Source of the DNA: Candidatus Planktophila sp.
Lineage (GTDB): Bacteria > Actinomycetota > Actinomycetes > Nanopelagicales > Nanopelagicaceae
Assembly: GCA_017858325.1 (NCBI GenBank)
Contig: JAFMBT010000006.1
Location: 17,376 to 81,375 of the forward strand
Direction of reading: 5' to 3'
DNA length: 64,000 bases
In this document: positions 16,688 through 25,870 of the stretch, piece by piece
Layout of the letters: every line of letters begins with the position of its first letter
Position numbering within the stretch: the first letter of the stretch is position 1
Position numbers and translations under genes: made by a program
The notes under the pieces: model-generated
Databases searched by the model: none
The model's input: only the letters and a program-made list of their open reading frames with translations
Told to the model about the DNA's origin: nothing

Positions 16688-18050
16688 TTGGCTTTTCTGG
16701 CTTATCAGCCTTGATCTCTTGCAGACGTGCCAATGATTCAAGGCGCTCTAGCGCATGATCCACAATTCGCTCTGGATACCCTTTGGAATATCCATTCAGA
16801 TAGAGCCACGGTTCATGAATCTCTGCCGCAGAAAGATGGGCAAGTTCTGGGACATATCTACGGATGTAATCTCCTTCTTCATCAAAGCGCTTACCTTGCT
16901 CTATTGGGTTAAAAACTCGGTAATACGGTGATGCATCAGTTCCTGTGCCTGCCGTCCATTGCCACCCGTGAGCATTTGATGCAACGTCATAATCAACCAG
17001 ATGTTCGGCAAAGAATCTCTCACCCAATTGCCACTCAAGGTGTAGATCTTTTACTAAAAATGATGCGACAACCATTCGTGTGCGGTTATGCATCCATCCT
17101 TCGTGAGTCAATTGGCGCATCGCCGCGTCGACAAAGGGGTAACCCGTCTTACCTTCACACCACGCCTTAAAATCTTTGCCTGGCTTGTTATATCGCATCG
17201 CCTTAAATTGCGGGGCATAGTAATCAGTATCTGTATGTGGGTTATTAAAGAGAACGTCGGCATAAAACTCACGCCAGGCAATCTCTTTTCGGAAAGTATC
17301 GTGGGCTTTACTCTGACCTAAGTTAGCTAAGAGAGTGCGCGGATGAATCTCACCAAACTTAAGGTAGGTGCTCATCTTTGATGTGCCATCTATACCCGCG
17401 AGATTTCGCGCTTCGTCATAGTGATCAATGGCTTTCTTCGAAAATTCTTTAAAGCGTTTCAGGGCCGCTGCTTCACCAGCTTCGATTACATCAACACCCT
17501 CTGGCATTGGAAAATCAGGAAATGCGCGGTACTTATCTGGCGGTTGTGGTGCGTTAATTACTGTTGGTGTCTTTGCTGGCGCGCGCCACCCATGAGCGCA
17601 CCACGCACGATAAAAAGGCGTGTAGACACGATATGGAGTGTCATCACTTGGCTTTCGCACACGACCTGGTGCAACTGCATATGGACTACCCGTTCGAATG
17701 AGTTTTATTCCAGCGGCTTCAACTCGCGCGTCACGCGCTGCACCATAGCGTTCGTATTCATCAGAGATATGAACTTCGGTGGCATCGTACATCTGCATGA
17801 GTTCGCTCAATACTTCAACTTGATCGCCGGCAATGATGTGCAGTCGGTTACCTAGTGATTGATCGAGTGCTCGCAGCGACTGCCCCATATATGCAAGTAA
17901 CTTTGCCCCCGCTTCATCGATCTGAGATTTATCCAAGATAAAGACAGGGACGATTTCATCTGAAGATTCAACAGCTGCATTAAGTGCAGGATGATCTCCG
18001 ATGCGCAGGTCGCGCCTAAACCAGACGATAGAACGACTTTTTGAGGTCAT
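16677..18050 (-). CDS. phrB: Deoxyribodipyrimidine photolyase (class I CPD type)
   Basis: Photolyase repairs UV-made cyclobutane pyrimidine dimers with blue light, using FADH- and an antenna pigment. The 457 residues match the class. The N-terminal alpha/beta antenna domain starts SIVWFRRDLRIGDHPAL. The FAD domain has KFGEIHPR, WREFYADVLF, MRQLTHEGWMHNRTRM, the DYDVASNAHGWQWTAGTG stretch and RVFNPIEQGKRFD. All are hallmarks of CPD photolyases of this class. It fits a sunlit surface-water habitat. It converges on the GGDEF gene. A 14-bp palindrome (18082-18095) lies in its upstream region. Confidence 0.95.
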   Translation of the reverse strand: MTSKSRSIVWFRRDLRIGDHPALNAAVESSDEIVPVFILDKSQIDEAGAKLLAYMGQSLRALDQSLGNRLHIIAGDQVEVLSELMQMYDATEVHISDEYERYGAARDARVEAAGIKLIRTGSPYAVAPGRVRKPSDDTPYRVYTPFYRAWCAHGWRAPAKTPTVINAPQPPDKYRAFPDFPMPEGVDVIEAGEAAALKRFKEFSKKAIDHYDEARNLAGIDGTSKMSTYLKFGEIHPRTLLANLGQSKAHDTFRKEIAWREFYADVLFNNPHTDTDYYAPQFKAMRYNKPGKDFKAWCEGKTGYPFVDAAMRQLTHEGWMHNRTRMVVASFLVKDLHLEWQLGERFFAEHLVDYDVASNAHGWQWTAGTGTDASPYYRVFNPIEQGKRFDEEGDYIRRYVPELAHLSAAEIHEPWLYLNGYSKGYPERIVDHALERLESLARLQEIKADKPEKPIKK

Positions 18051-18081
18051 GGCATGATTTAATCACTATGCGAGCAATTAA

Positions 18082-18095
18082 GCATTTTAAAATGC
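18082..18095. repeat. 14-bp perfect palindrome upstream of the photolyase gene
   Basis: GCATTTTAAAATGC is fully self-complementary and sits in the 86-nt gap between phrB and the 3' end of the amylase gene, 32 nt before the phrB ATG. It could be an operator or a weak terminator. Confidence 0.35.
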
Positions 18096-18136
18096 GTAGA
18101 ATTCCGGGGGACTTGATGAACCAATCTCATTTTGGC

Positions 18137-20107
18137 TCAGAGTTTTACTTTAGAGATCGCTGAGGCTTGTATTCTATTGTCGCCACTCTTGATAACTGCA
18201 ATAATCTCAAGAGTTGAACCTTTTTTGAACTTTTCTGGATGTAAGAAGACTCGATGTAGACCACCACGAGTTTTTTCGGTTTTGAAAGTTCTTCGATCCG
18301 ATGTTCCAAGATGTCGCCACGCTTTACGCGGATATCTAGCGCTGAAACTAACCTCTATATAATCTTTTCCGGGCACCCGAGTAGAGATCTCGATCCAGCC
18401 TGTAGGCAAGGATGTTCTCTTTGCGGTCACCTTTAGATTTGCTAGAGCAGGAGTATTTACTGCTGAGGTACCATTTTCAATAACGAAGTAAGAGCGTCCA
18501 GATAGAGTGCACCGTGTTGGCTCTGTTGTATCGATAGAGCAGCCGCCATCCAGCAGTCGCCACCCCTGTTTAATTCCAAGTGAATTCAATTCAATGCTCT
18601 GATTGGCATCCCTTCCATTAAAGCCAACAAGGTAGCTCTTACCTTTGAGTGTCCGATTAACAATAAAGAGCCCGCCGGATGCGATGAGAACTTCTTGAGA
18701 TCCTGCGCGTAAACCAGGATGTGATGCAATAACCCCTTGGATCCTACTAATCTGTTCTTGTAAGGGATGTGAGCCCTCAAATGATGAGCCATTTCCGATA
18801 GCCGGTGAACCAATTCTTACTTCAGACTTCCACTCCTCCACTTGTGTAGCAAACATACTTTGACGCGATTTTTTATCGCCGCCTGAACCCACCATTCCAC
18901 GCTCATCCCCGTAGTACACAACAGGAGTTCCACGAAGATAAAAGAGGAGTGCTTGTGCAAGTTTAGAACGGTCTAAAACCTTATCTAATTCTGATTCAGA
19001 GTAACCATTTGAGATAAAACGTCCAACGCGGCCCATGTCATGATTTCCAAGAAATGTTACGAGTGAACCTGAATTTGAGTATGAAGTCGTAAAGTAATCA
19101 TCTTGGTTAAAGAGCTCTGCCAGCTCTTCCACATCTAATCCATATTGGGCAAAAGGAATGATTTTCTTCTGAAAGGAGAAGTCGAGAATCCCTGGGGTTT
19201 GCCTATATACAATGTACTGCGACAGAGTGAGGGAGTCAGGATCAGCAACTTCACCAAAGATTAAGAACTCGTTCTTTCCTGATTGTTGTGCAGCCTCTCG
19301 GATTTTAGGAACAAATTGCTTCCAAAAAGCAGCATCCACATGCTTAAAGGTGTCAATTCGCATTCCATCAAAATCGTACTTTGTAATCCAATCTGTCCAC
19401 ACTTTTATCCAACCTTTAATGACTTCGGGATTCTTTGTGTTGATATCATCTAATCCAAAGAAGTCGCTCACTTCAATAGCACTCTCAACTTCAGGTGAAT
19501 TTCCGAGATTGTTATAGTTTGATAACTTGTTAAGCCAGCTAGGTGATTTAGATTTTGCTTCAGCTGTTGTTGTTTTTGGCTTACCACTTTCATAGAAAAT
19601 AACATCTGCTGTATGGTTGATGACCACATCAAAGATAACTTTAAGATCAAGTGTGTGGGCTTGTTTGATCAGATCCATCAAATCTTGTTCGGTGCCAAGG
19701 TGTGGGTCAACGGTTGTAAAATCTAGACCCCAGTAACCGTGGTACGCCGTAGAATCACCTTGAATAAACTTCTGTTTAACGGGAGGTGTTATCCATATCG
19801 ATGTGAATCCCATTGACTTGATGTACCCCAGGCGTTCTGTAATGCCTTTGAAGTCGCCACCGTGCCAACCACCTATATCGGTAGGCATATACCCGCTAGC
19901 TTCATCTCCTTGAGCCAACCCACCGAAATCATTGGCTCGGTCACCGTTTTCGAATCGATCGGTCATGATGAAATAGATGGATTCATCGCTCTGAGCCAAG
20001 CGGAGTACGGGTTTAGCCAGCGATGAATAATCTGTGGCTGAAAATGCTGGGCTCGCTCCTAATGAAGAGATAATAACCCCTGCAACAACTTTTTTGAGGA
20101 TGCTCAC
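18137..20107 (-). CDS. Secreted alpha-amylase family glycosidase (GH13)
   Basis: This exported enzyme would cut starch or glycogen-like alpha-glucans outside the cell. The chosen GTG at 20107 overlaps the previous stop as GTGA, which suggests translational coupling; the frame is open 4 codons further. A signal peptide (about 23 residues, ending PAFS) precedes the catalytic domain. GH13 regions are all present: DVVINHT, DGMRIDTFKH (nucleophile Asp about 252), FLIFGEV (acid/base Glu about 286) and LVTFLGNHD. The last 120 residues are a beta-rich domain, possibly starch-binding. The enzyme has about 656 residues. It is the last gene of the maltodextrin operon, making oligosaccharides for the transporter encoded upstream. 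Confidence 0.93.
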   Translation of the reverse strand: MSILKKVVAGVIISSLGASPAFSATDYSSLAKPVLRLAQSDESIYFIMTDRFENGDRANDFGGLAQGDEASGYMPTDIGGWHGGDFKGITERLGYIKSMGFTSIWITPPVKQKFIQGDSTAYHGYWGLDFTTVDPHLGTEQDLMDLIKQAHTLDLKVIFDVVINHTADVIFYESGKPKTTTAEAKSKSPSWLNKLSNYNNLGNSPEVESAIEVSDFFGLDDINTKNPEVIKGWIKVWTDWITKYDFDGMRIDTFKHVDAAFWKQFVPKIREAAQQSGKNEFLIFGEVADPDSLTLSQYIVYRQTPGILDFSFQKKIIPFAQYGLDVEELAELFNQDDYFTTSYSNSGSLVTFLGNHDMGRVGRFISNGYSESELDKVLDRSKLAQALLFYLRGTPVVYYGDERGMVGSGGDKKSRQSMFATQVEEWKSEVRIGSPAIGNGSSFEGSHPLQEQISRIQGVIASHPGLRAGSQEVLIASGGLFIVNRTLKGKSYLVGFNGRDANQSIELNSLGIKQGWRLLDGGCSIDTTEPTRCTLSGRSYFVIENGTSAVNTPALANLKVTAKRTSLPTGWIEISTRVPGKDYIEVSFSARYPRKAWRHLGTSDRRTFKTEKTRGGLHRVFLHPEKFKKGSTLEIIAVIKSGDNRIQASAISKVKL

Positions 20108-21912
20108 TTCAGTAACCAAATTCCTGAGACAGCCTTCTTTGATTGTATGCGCACAATCTTTCCAGTTTGTTCAGGACCATAGAGTGTTTCCTTAATGGAG
20201 TACCCGTATCTACTTAAATCAATTACTTCTTGAGTACCTTTTCGTGAAATGAAGATAAAGAGTTTTTCGCTCTTTGATTCTCGCAAATAGCCAAAAGCAT
20301 CGTCTCCAATGTAGATCCATCGCAAGCCGCCATTGATCAGAGCATCGCGCTCTCTTCTAATCCCGACCAATTTCTTTACTTCTTCCAGAAGAGTGAGATC
20401 CCAGCTTGTGCGGTCTTCCCAATTGATAGTGCGTCGAGAGTCTTCACCCCAACTCCCCTCTAGACCTATTTCATCACCGGCAAAGATTGACGGCACCCCT
20501 GGGTAGGTAAAGAGTGTTGTAAGTGCAGATAAGTGTGTTGCTCTATCACCACCGACAACGGTTTTAAAACGTGCTGTGTCATGAGAATCTAAAAGCACCA
20601 TACTTGCAACTAGTGAACGCCACGGAATACCAGCCGCAAAAGCGCGCATCACCGAGACTGTTCCAGCGCCATCAAATTGAGGATTTGGTACTGGAAATTG
20701 AGAAAAATTCGGTAATTGTGCATCAGCTTTATTCATCCAATTAACCATAGGACGAGCAAATCCGTTGTAATTCATTGTGCCATGCCATCCAAGACCATCA
20801 AGATCTTTTGGAGAGTGGTCGGCATTCTCGGCAACAAGCCATGCATCGGGATTGGTCTCATCCATCGCCAACCTAATTCCCGCTGCGACCTCTGCATTGA
20901 TATCTTGATCGAGATACCGGCCGGTCATATTACCTACATCTATTCTCCAACCATCAAAGTTAAATGGTGGGCGCAACCAACGTCGAACAACTGAGCGATC
21001 ACCACCATACATCACCTTTTGAAGTCTCTTAGATGCATAGTTGAGTTTTGGTAAAGAAGCGAGCCCCCACCAACCTACATAGCCATGTGGAATAGAAGCA
21101 TCCCAATAAAAGAAATCTCTACTCTTAGCAAAACGATTCTTAAGTGCTTTTCTCAGCCATGGATGTGCACGACCACAGTGATTGGTTGTTAGGTCACCCA
21201 TGATCTTAAAGCCAGCCTTATGCGCCCCTTCGGAGAGATTCACCATCGCCTGATCTCCACCAAGCACAGGATCTATCTTTTCAAAACTCGCTGCGTCGTA
21301 ACGATGGTTACTTCTCCCAGGAAAAAGCGGAGTGAAATATAAAGCAGACACTCCAAGGTCTTTTAGGTAATCTAATTTTGAAATGACACCAGGTAAGTCC
21401 CCACCATAAAACTCAACGCCAGTGTTTTTAGTCTTGCCTTGAGGGAGCTGATTCCAATCTCGAGGGACTGCCCAATCAGGAATCGCAACAGGTGTCTCTG
21501 ATTTTGCAAATCGGTCGGCAAAGATTTGATAGAAGACGGCGCTCTGAATCCAATGTGGGTAGCGTGGCTTGGCAATAATTTGAAAGTCTTCACGATCAGT
21601 AACATCATGAGCAAAAACACCGACACCATTTAGCCATCGATATGACTTAGCATCGACCAGCTGAAATCGATAATGCGTAACGGTATTGAGGATTTGAAGT
21701 TGAGCGCTCCACCAAATTTCATGTGGGTATTTATTTTTTATCTTCATTTCGAGTGTGCGAGGCTCGCCATCATGAAAAAATCGAACAAATACACGGCTCG
21801 ATTTATCCTTTATCGGAACGCGCAGACTGAGTTCAACTGACTCCCCAATGTGCGGGGCGGAGTTGCTCACATATAACTCACTACCGTCATGATGAGGCTC
21901 AAAAATCTTCAT
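20104..21912 (-). CDS. Cytoplasmic GH13 enzyme, neopullulanase/cyclomaltodextrinase/alpha-glucosidase type
   Basis: The 602-residue protein has no signal peptide. Residues 1-120 form an N-terminal beta domain like those of neopullulanases (CBM34-like). The TIM barrel follows, with GDLPGVISKLDYLKDLG, DLTTNHCGRAH, DGWRIDVGNM (nucleophile Asp about 324), WLVAENADHS (Glu about 362) and LLDSHDTARF, then a C-terminal beta domain. It would hydrolyse imported maltodextrins or cyclodextrins to glucose and maltose. It starts directly after the malG-like stop and its own stop overlaps the secreted amylase start. Exact specificity is open. Confidence 0.9.
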   Translation of the reverse strand: MKIFEPHHDGSELYVSNSAPHIGESVELSLRVPIKDKSSRVFVRFFHDGEPRTLEMKIKNKYPHEIWWSAQLQILNTVTHYRFQLVDAKSYRWLNGVGVFAHDVTDREDFQIIAKPRYPHWIQSAVFYQIFADRFAKSETPVAIPDWAVPRDWNQLPQGKTKNTGVEFYGGDLPGVISKLDYLKDLGVSALYFTPLFPGRSNHRYDAASFEKIDPVLGGDQAMVNLSEGAHKAGFKIMGDLTTNHCGRAHPWLRKALKNRFAKSRDFFYWDASIPHGYVGWWGLASLPKLNYASKRLQKVMYGGDRSVVRRWLRPPFNFDGWRIDVGNMTGRYLDQDINAEVAAGIRLAMDETNPDAWLVAENADHSPKDLDGLGWHGTMNYNGFARPMVNWMNKADAQLPNFSQFPVPNPQFDGAGTVSVMRAFAAGIPWRSLVASMVLLDSHDTARFKTVVGGDRATHLSALTTLFTYPGVPSIFAGDEIGLEGSWGEDSRRTINWEDRTSWDLTLLEEVKKLVGIRRERDALINGGLRWIYIGDDAFGYLRESKSEKLFIFISRKGTQEVIDLSRYGYSIKETLYGPEQTGKIVRIQSKKAVSGIWLLK

Positions 21913-22767
21913 TTATCCCTTAGTTGCTCCTGCAGTAAGCCCACCGATAATAAAACGTTGGAGGGAGAGGAAGAGAATCACCAATGGAACTGATGCGATG
22001 ATTGAGCCCGCTGCGAATGGCCCCCATGTCTGTTCGTACTGACCACCAACAAACTGTTGAAGACCTACTGCAACTGTTCGTTTCTCGACATCTTGAAGGA
22101 AGAGTGAGGCAAGGATAAATTCATTGAACGTACCGATAAAGGAAAGTACGGCCGTTACTGCAAGAACTGGAGCTGCAAGAGGTAGGAAGATGAGCCAGTA
22201 CACCTGGGGAACAGATGCGCCATCGAGTCGCGCCGACTCATCAAGTTCAAGAGGAATGGTGTCCAGAAATCCCTTGAGTAGCCATGCATTCACACCAAGT
22301 GCTCCGCCGATATAGATGAGATAGAGACCCCAAATACTGCCTAAGCCAAGTGATGGTGTCACCAAAAAAACCTGCTCCATCATCACATAAATTGCAGAGA
22401 GTGAGAGAAATGATGGAAATACCTGAATCAAAAGAAGAGACTTAAGGCCGATGCGGCGTCCCCTAAAGCGTAATCGGCTAAAAGCAAAAGCTGCTGCTGC
22501 CCCAATTAGGACTGAAGTTACAGCAGTGGCGGATGCGATAATAAGAGAATTCTTCATCCACGACAAATAAGGAACTCTTGAGTCAGTGAAAAGCAAAATA
22601 TAATTATCAAAACTGAATTTGACAGGAAGAAGTGAGTTTGAAGATATTCCACCTGTTGGATCAAAAGATGTCACTATGACAACATAAATTGGAAATGCAG
22701 TAAACAAAACCAGTGAAATCGCCAAGATATGTTTCCAAGCGTTATTTGAACCTACTTTTTTACTCAT
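21913..22767 (-). CDS. Maltodextrin ABC transporter permease, MalG type
   Basis: This 284-residue inner-membrane permease has six helices and the EAA loop ELDESARLDGASVPQVYWLIFLPLAAP (conserved EAA...G...LP, here starting near residue 185) that docks the ATPase. The C-terminal GLTAGATKG is typical of MalG-like subunits. Its ATG overlaps the malF stop as ATGA, so the two permeases are translationally coupled, and the next gene begins right after its stop. No ATP-binding subunit is in the operon; a shared MsmK/UgpC-type ATPase encoded elsewhere is expected. Confidence 0.93.
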   Translation of the reverse strand: MSKKVGSNNAWKHILAISLVLFTAFPIYVVIVTSFDPTGGISSNSLLPVKFSFDNYILLFTDSRVPYLSWMKNSLIIASATAVTSVLIGAAAAFAFSRLRFRGRRIGLKSLLLIQVFPSFLSLSAIYVMMEQVFLVTPSLGLGSIWGLYLIYIGGALGVNAWLLKGFLDTIPLELDESARLDGASVPQVYWLIFLPLAAPVLAVTAVLSFIGTFNEFILASLFLQDVEKRTVAVGLQQFVGGQYEQTWGPFAAGSIIASVPLVILFLSLQRFIIGGLTAGATKG

Positions 22768-24311
22768 AAGTTGTTCAGCACTTTCGATTTCTTCAAAGTA
22801 TAAAGAGACATTGAACCGACGATGACAAACATCACCATTGAAATCGCGCTCGAGAGACCCAGGTTTTGAAAGTTTGTGCCGAAGGCAGTCTTATAAGCAT
22901 ATGAAATCAAAATATCTGTTGCCCCTGCCACTTCTCCATCAATAGCATTTGTCGGGCCACCGCCAGTTAGTAGATAAATAATATTAAAGTTGTTAAAGTT
23001 AAATGCAAAACTTGCAATCAAGAGTGGGCTCAGAATTTGTAATAGCAAGGGAAGTTTGATGGTTATAAATGCCTGCTTTTCTGAGGCACCATCAATTGCC
23101 GCAGCCTCCTCGATCTCTGAAGGAATTGCTTGCAGCGCTCCACTTCCGATGAGATACATGTAAGGAAAACCTAGCCAGAGATTGACTAAGATCACTGCAA
23201 ATCGAGCAAGCCACGGGGATTCAAACCAAGCTACATCTAATCCAAAGAGAGTGTTAATTGCTCCATACTCTTGATTAAAAAGTCCCCTCCAAATCAAGAT
23301 ACTCATAAAACTGGGGATCGCGTACGGAAGAATCAAGAATCCCCTGTAAAAGCGCCGGAATTTAATCGGGTCCTGTAGGGCGATAGCCAACGCCATACCA
23401 ACAGCAAAAGTTGTTCCAACGGAGAGAAAAGCAAAGGCAATTGTCCAGATAAAGACCTTGATAAACGGATCCCGTAAGTTCTTGTCAAAAAAGAGTGACT
23501 TGAAATTATCCATACCAGAAAATGCACGCCAACCTGGATCTAATTTGAAGCTCGGATCATCTTTACTAACAAAATTTCCCTCACCGTTATCAATAAATAT
23601 CTCTCCGGACTGGACGTTTATCAACTGATCTTTATTTTTGTTGTATTCAATTGACTGAGTTAAGCGCGCGGCAACATCAGTTCCCTGAGGGTTCGCAAAT
23701 GACCCATCACCTAATGGAAAACGGAGATTAGTAATCACCTCATCAAGTCCAGAAAACTCTTCATCTGTTAGCTTTACAATTCCTTTAGCCTCAATGATAA
23801 ATCCTGTTGAATCTCTTGTGATATCACCTTCAGAAATGGGGCGTGTCCCTCTCTCTGTAGCATATAGAAGTTGTGAGCGAACTGGATCAAAAAGAATCGC
23901 TGCAAATTGATCATCGGATGATTTTCCAAGAAAGAGATCATACGTTGTACCAGCATCATCTGGGAGAAGTCCATTGTTGAGAATTTCGACAATTGCAGAC
24001 TCTCTAGCAATTTCATTTCCAGTTTTAAAATTGTAGGTGGACATTAAGATTGTGTACCCAGTAGGTGTTACAACAAAAATTGTGAAAAAGATTAGTCCTA
24101 CGCTGAGAAATTTAAGTGGGATAGCACCTTTAGTAATAAAGGAATAATTAAGAAAAATTAGAGTAGCAATGACTACGCCTGCAATAATAAAAGAGCTCTT
24201 ATTTATTGCCGCTGATAACAACAGGATCAGAAGTGCATCGGCTGCCCCTAGAAGTGCATACTTCAGGACTAGGGCAAGAGGTCCGCGTAAACCGACGAGA
24301 GCGTAAAACAT
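22764..24311 (-). CDS. Maltodextrin ABC transporter permease, MalF type, with large periplasmic loop
   Basis: The 515-residue permease has N-terminal helices, then a soluble insertion of about 200 residues between about 90 and 285, comparable to the P2 loop of E. coli MalF that touches the binding protein, and then six core helices with the EAA loop EIEEAAAIDGASEKQAFITIKLPLL. The ATG at 24311 is chosen because AGGAAAGGA precedes it; a TTG 10 codons upstream would run towards the intercistronic hairpin. It follows malE across a 101-nt gap and overlaps malG. Codons and bases are AT-rich relative to flanking housekeeping genes. Confidence 0.92.
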   Translation of the reverse strand: MFYALVGLRGPLALVLKYALLGAADALLILLLSAAINKSSFIIAGVVIATLIFLNYSFITKGAIPLKFLSVGLIFFTIFVVTPTGYTILMSTYNFKTGNEIARESAIVEILNNGLLPDDAGTTYDLFLGKSSDDQFAAILFDPVRSQLLYATERGTRPISEGDITRDSTGFIIEAKGIVKLTDEEFSGLDEVITNLRFPLGDGSFANPQGTDVAARLTQSIEYNKNKDQLINVQSGEIFIDNGEGNFVSKDDPSFKLDPGWRAFSGMDNFKSLFFDKNLRDPFIKVFIWTIAFAFLSVGTTFAVGMALAIALQDPIKFRRFYRGFLILPYAIPSFMSILIWRGLFNQEYGAINTLFGLDVAWFESPWLARFAVILVNLWLGFPYMYLIGSGALQAIPSEIEEAAAIDGASEKQAFITIKLPLLLQILSPLLIASFAFNFNNFNIIYLLTGGGPTNAIDGEVAGATDILISYAYKTAFGTNFQNLGLSSAISMVMFVIVGSMSLYTLKKSKVLNNL

Positions 24312-24349
24312 CGTGTCCTTTCCTCTCACAAACTTTGGCAAAAATTAAT

Positions 24350-24393
24350 GGAGAAGGTGGGGATTTACCTGAAAGTAAATCCCCACCTTCTCC
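24350..24393 (-). terminator. Intercistronic hairpin between malE and malF genes (leaky terminator or mRNA stabiliser)
   Basis: Two perfect 19-nt arms (24350-24368 and 24375-24393) with a 6-nt loop form the strongest hairpin noticed in the window. Read on the minus strand it is followed by ATTAATTTTT, so it can act as a partial terminator. It lies 19 nt after the malE stop and 39 nt before malF, suited to keep the binding protein more abundant than the permeases. Confidence 0.7.
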
Positions 24394-24412
24394 AGGTACT
24401 GGAGATTTCTAG

Positions 24413-25660
24413 TTAGCTCTTTGCAGCGTTAGCAAAGTTCTTTGCCAAGATTGCAGCAGCCTTATCTAGAGTTGTGTTCAGATCCTTACCAGCAAAGATA
24501 TCTTTGAGGGCATCGTCTGAAACTGCATACCAATCAGCTCCACCAGTCTTATCTCCGAGTGGGCCATTAAGCTGTGGAACGGCGTTGCGTGAAGCCTGAC
24601 CGAGTCCTGCTGCATCTAGATCCTTTGTCTTTTCAGACGCTGAAAGGTGAGCGAGTGGACGTGGAGTCTTCTGGGCCTCGTTGAATGCAAGTTGTCCTTC
24701 TTCTGATGCGAAGAAGCGGTTAAGAAGCTGGTTGGCTCCTATGCGAACTCCGTGCTTTGTTGCATAAGAAGTGAGGTAAGCGGCTGAGTATCCAACCCAC
24801 TGATTACCGAATGTTCCTTCGGTAACACCAGGAAGTGAACCCCATGCGTACTTGATTCCAGCCTTCTGGATTCCATCCATATTCCAAGCACCAACAAGTG
24901 CTACAGGAACTTTTCCAGCCTTGAATGCTGAATCACATTCGCTGTATGAGAAGAAACCATTGGTCTTGCCATCGGCACCAAGAAGATACTTCTTAGCATT
25001 TTTCTTAAACGCTGGTGAATTGAAAACAACCTTTGAAAGATTAGCGGTTGTTCCTTTATATCCCCAAGTTCCTCCACCAAGTGCTGTGAGTACTGGCTGG
25101 GCTCCCCAGGTTCCGTTAAATGAGCAGATGCCATTTGTTAGACCTTTTGAAGTCTTATTGGCTGTGTAGTAATCATAGATCTCTTGCATTGTCTTTGGCG
25201 CTTTAGCCATAAGTGCTGTGTTGTAAACCATTCCTGTGACATCAGCATCCGTTGGGATTCCGTAAACACGAGCCTTAACGGTAAGTGCTCCAATTGCAGC
25301 CTTTGAGAAAGCTGCACGAGTTGTTGATGAAATGATGAGTGACTGAATCTTTCCAGATTTTGAACCTGAAAGTGCAAGTGATCCATCGCGGAGAATAATG
25401 TCTGGCCCTGTTGCAGCCGTTGCCTTATCCCATGCAGTTCCGAGTGCATCGTATGAAGCAAATGATCTCACACTGACTTTGTAACCTGGAACTTCTGCTT
25501 CCATCTGCTTAACGATTGATTCAAGAGCAGGACCACGAGTGTCATCTGCCCAAATAACAATTGACTTCTTTGCGGCGAATGCGGTTGGAACTGCCATCAC
25601 TGATACTGCTAGTGCTGCTGCGGCGATAGCACCAACAACACCATAACGCTTCTTTGTCAT
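24413..25660 (-). CDS. Maltodextrin-type ABC transporter substrate-binding protein (MalE-like)
   Basis: This family-1 solute-binding protein would capture maltodextrins outside the membrane. The ATG at 25660 is preceded by a strong GGAGG; the frame is open 15 codons further but without support. A signal peptide ends PTAFA followed by AKKSIVIWADDTRG, with no lipobox cysteine, which is unusual for a monoderm binding protein, so it may be free or held by the large loop of the MalF-type permease. Two cysteines (GICSFNG and SECDSAF) could form a disulfide. Length is 415 residues, normal for MalE. It is the first gene of the operon, followed by a strong hairpin. Confidence 0.9.
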   Translation of the reverse strand: MTKKRYGVVGAIAAAALAVSVMAVPTAFAAKKSIVIWADDTRGPALESIVKQMEAEVPGYKVSVRSFASYDALGTAWDKATAATGPDIILRDGSLALSGSKSGKIQSLIISSTTRAAFSKAAIGALTVKARVYGIPTDADVTGMVYNTALMAKAPKTMQEIYDYYTANKTSKGLTNGICSFNGTWGAQPVLTALGGGTWGYKGTTANLSKVVFNSPAFKKNAKKYLLGADGKTNGFFSYSECDSAFKAGKVPVALVGAWNMDGIQKAGIKYAWGSLPGVTEGTFGNQWVGYSAAYLTSYATKHGVRIGANQLLNRFFASEEGQLAFNEAQKTPRPLAHLSASEKTKDLDAAGLGQASRNAVPQLNGPLGDKTGGADWYAVSDDALKDIFAGKDLNTTLDKAAAILAKNFANAAKS

Positions 25661-25681
25661 AAATTTCCTCCATGAATTCAC

Positions 25682-25705
25682 ATGAATTGCGAGGGTGCAA
25701 TTCAT
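25682..25705. promoter_or_regulatory. Inverted repeat before malE, candidate operator
   Basis: ATGAATTGC and GCAATTCAT are perfect 9-bp arms with a 6-nt spacer, 22 nt upstream of the malE start. The TTGC...GCAA core is reminiscent of operators of LacI-type sugar repressors. A second 7-bp repeat (TCGACGG...CCGTCGA) lies further upstream around 25714-25739. Confidence 0.45.
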
Positions 25706-25795
25706 TAGTGATATCGACGGAAGTGCCTACCGCCGTCGAGATCCTTATTCTTTCGCCTTGGGTAGGGGTAATCAACTTTTTGCAGGCAGAAAATT

Positions 25796-25811
25796 CGTGC
25801 CTGAAGGCACG
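25796..25811 (-). terminator. Terminator after citrate synthase
   Basis: CGTGCC and GGCACG form a 6-bp stem with a 4-nt loop 60 nt past the citrate synthase stop; on the minus strand it is followed by AATTTTCT. It separates this gene from the maltodextrin operon promoter. Confidence 0.5.
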
Positions 25812-25870
25812 TTACCTAATTGTTATAAAGTTGAGCGTTTACAGAAATGTTTTCATACCCCGTGATTGGG

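Noticed and set aside
24350..24393. Hairpin as a mobile-element end or REP sequence
   Set aside because: It occurs once in the window, with no target duplication or transposase nearby; an mRNA structure explains it better.
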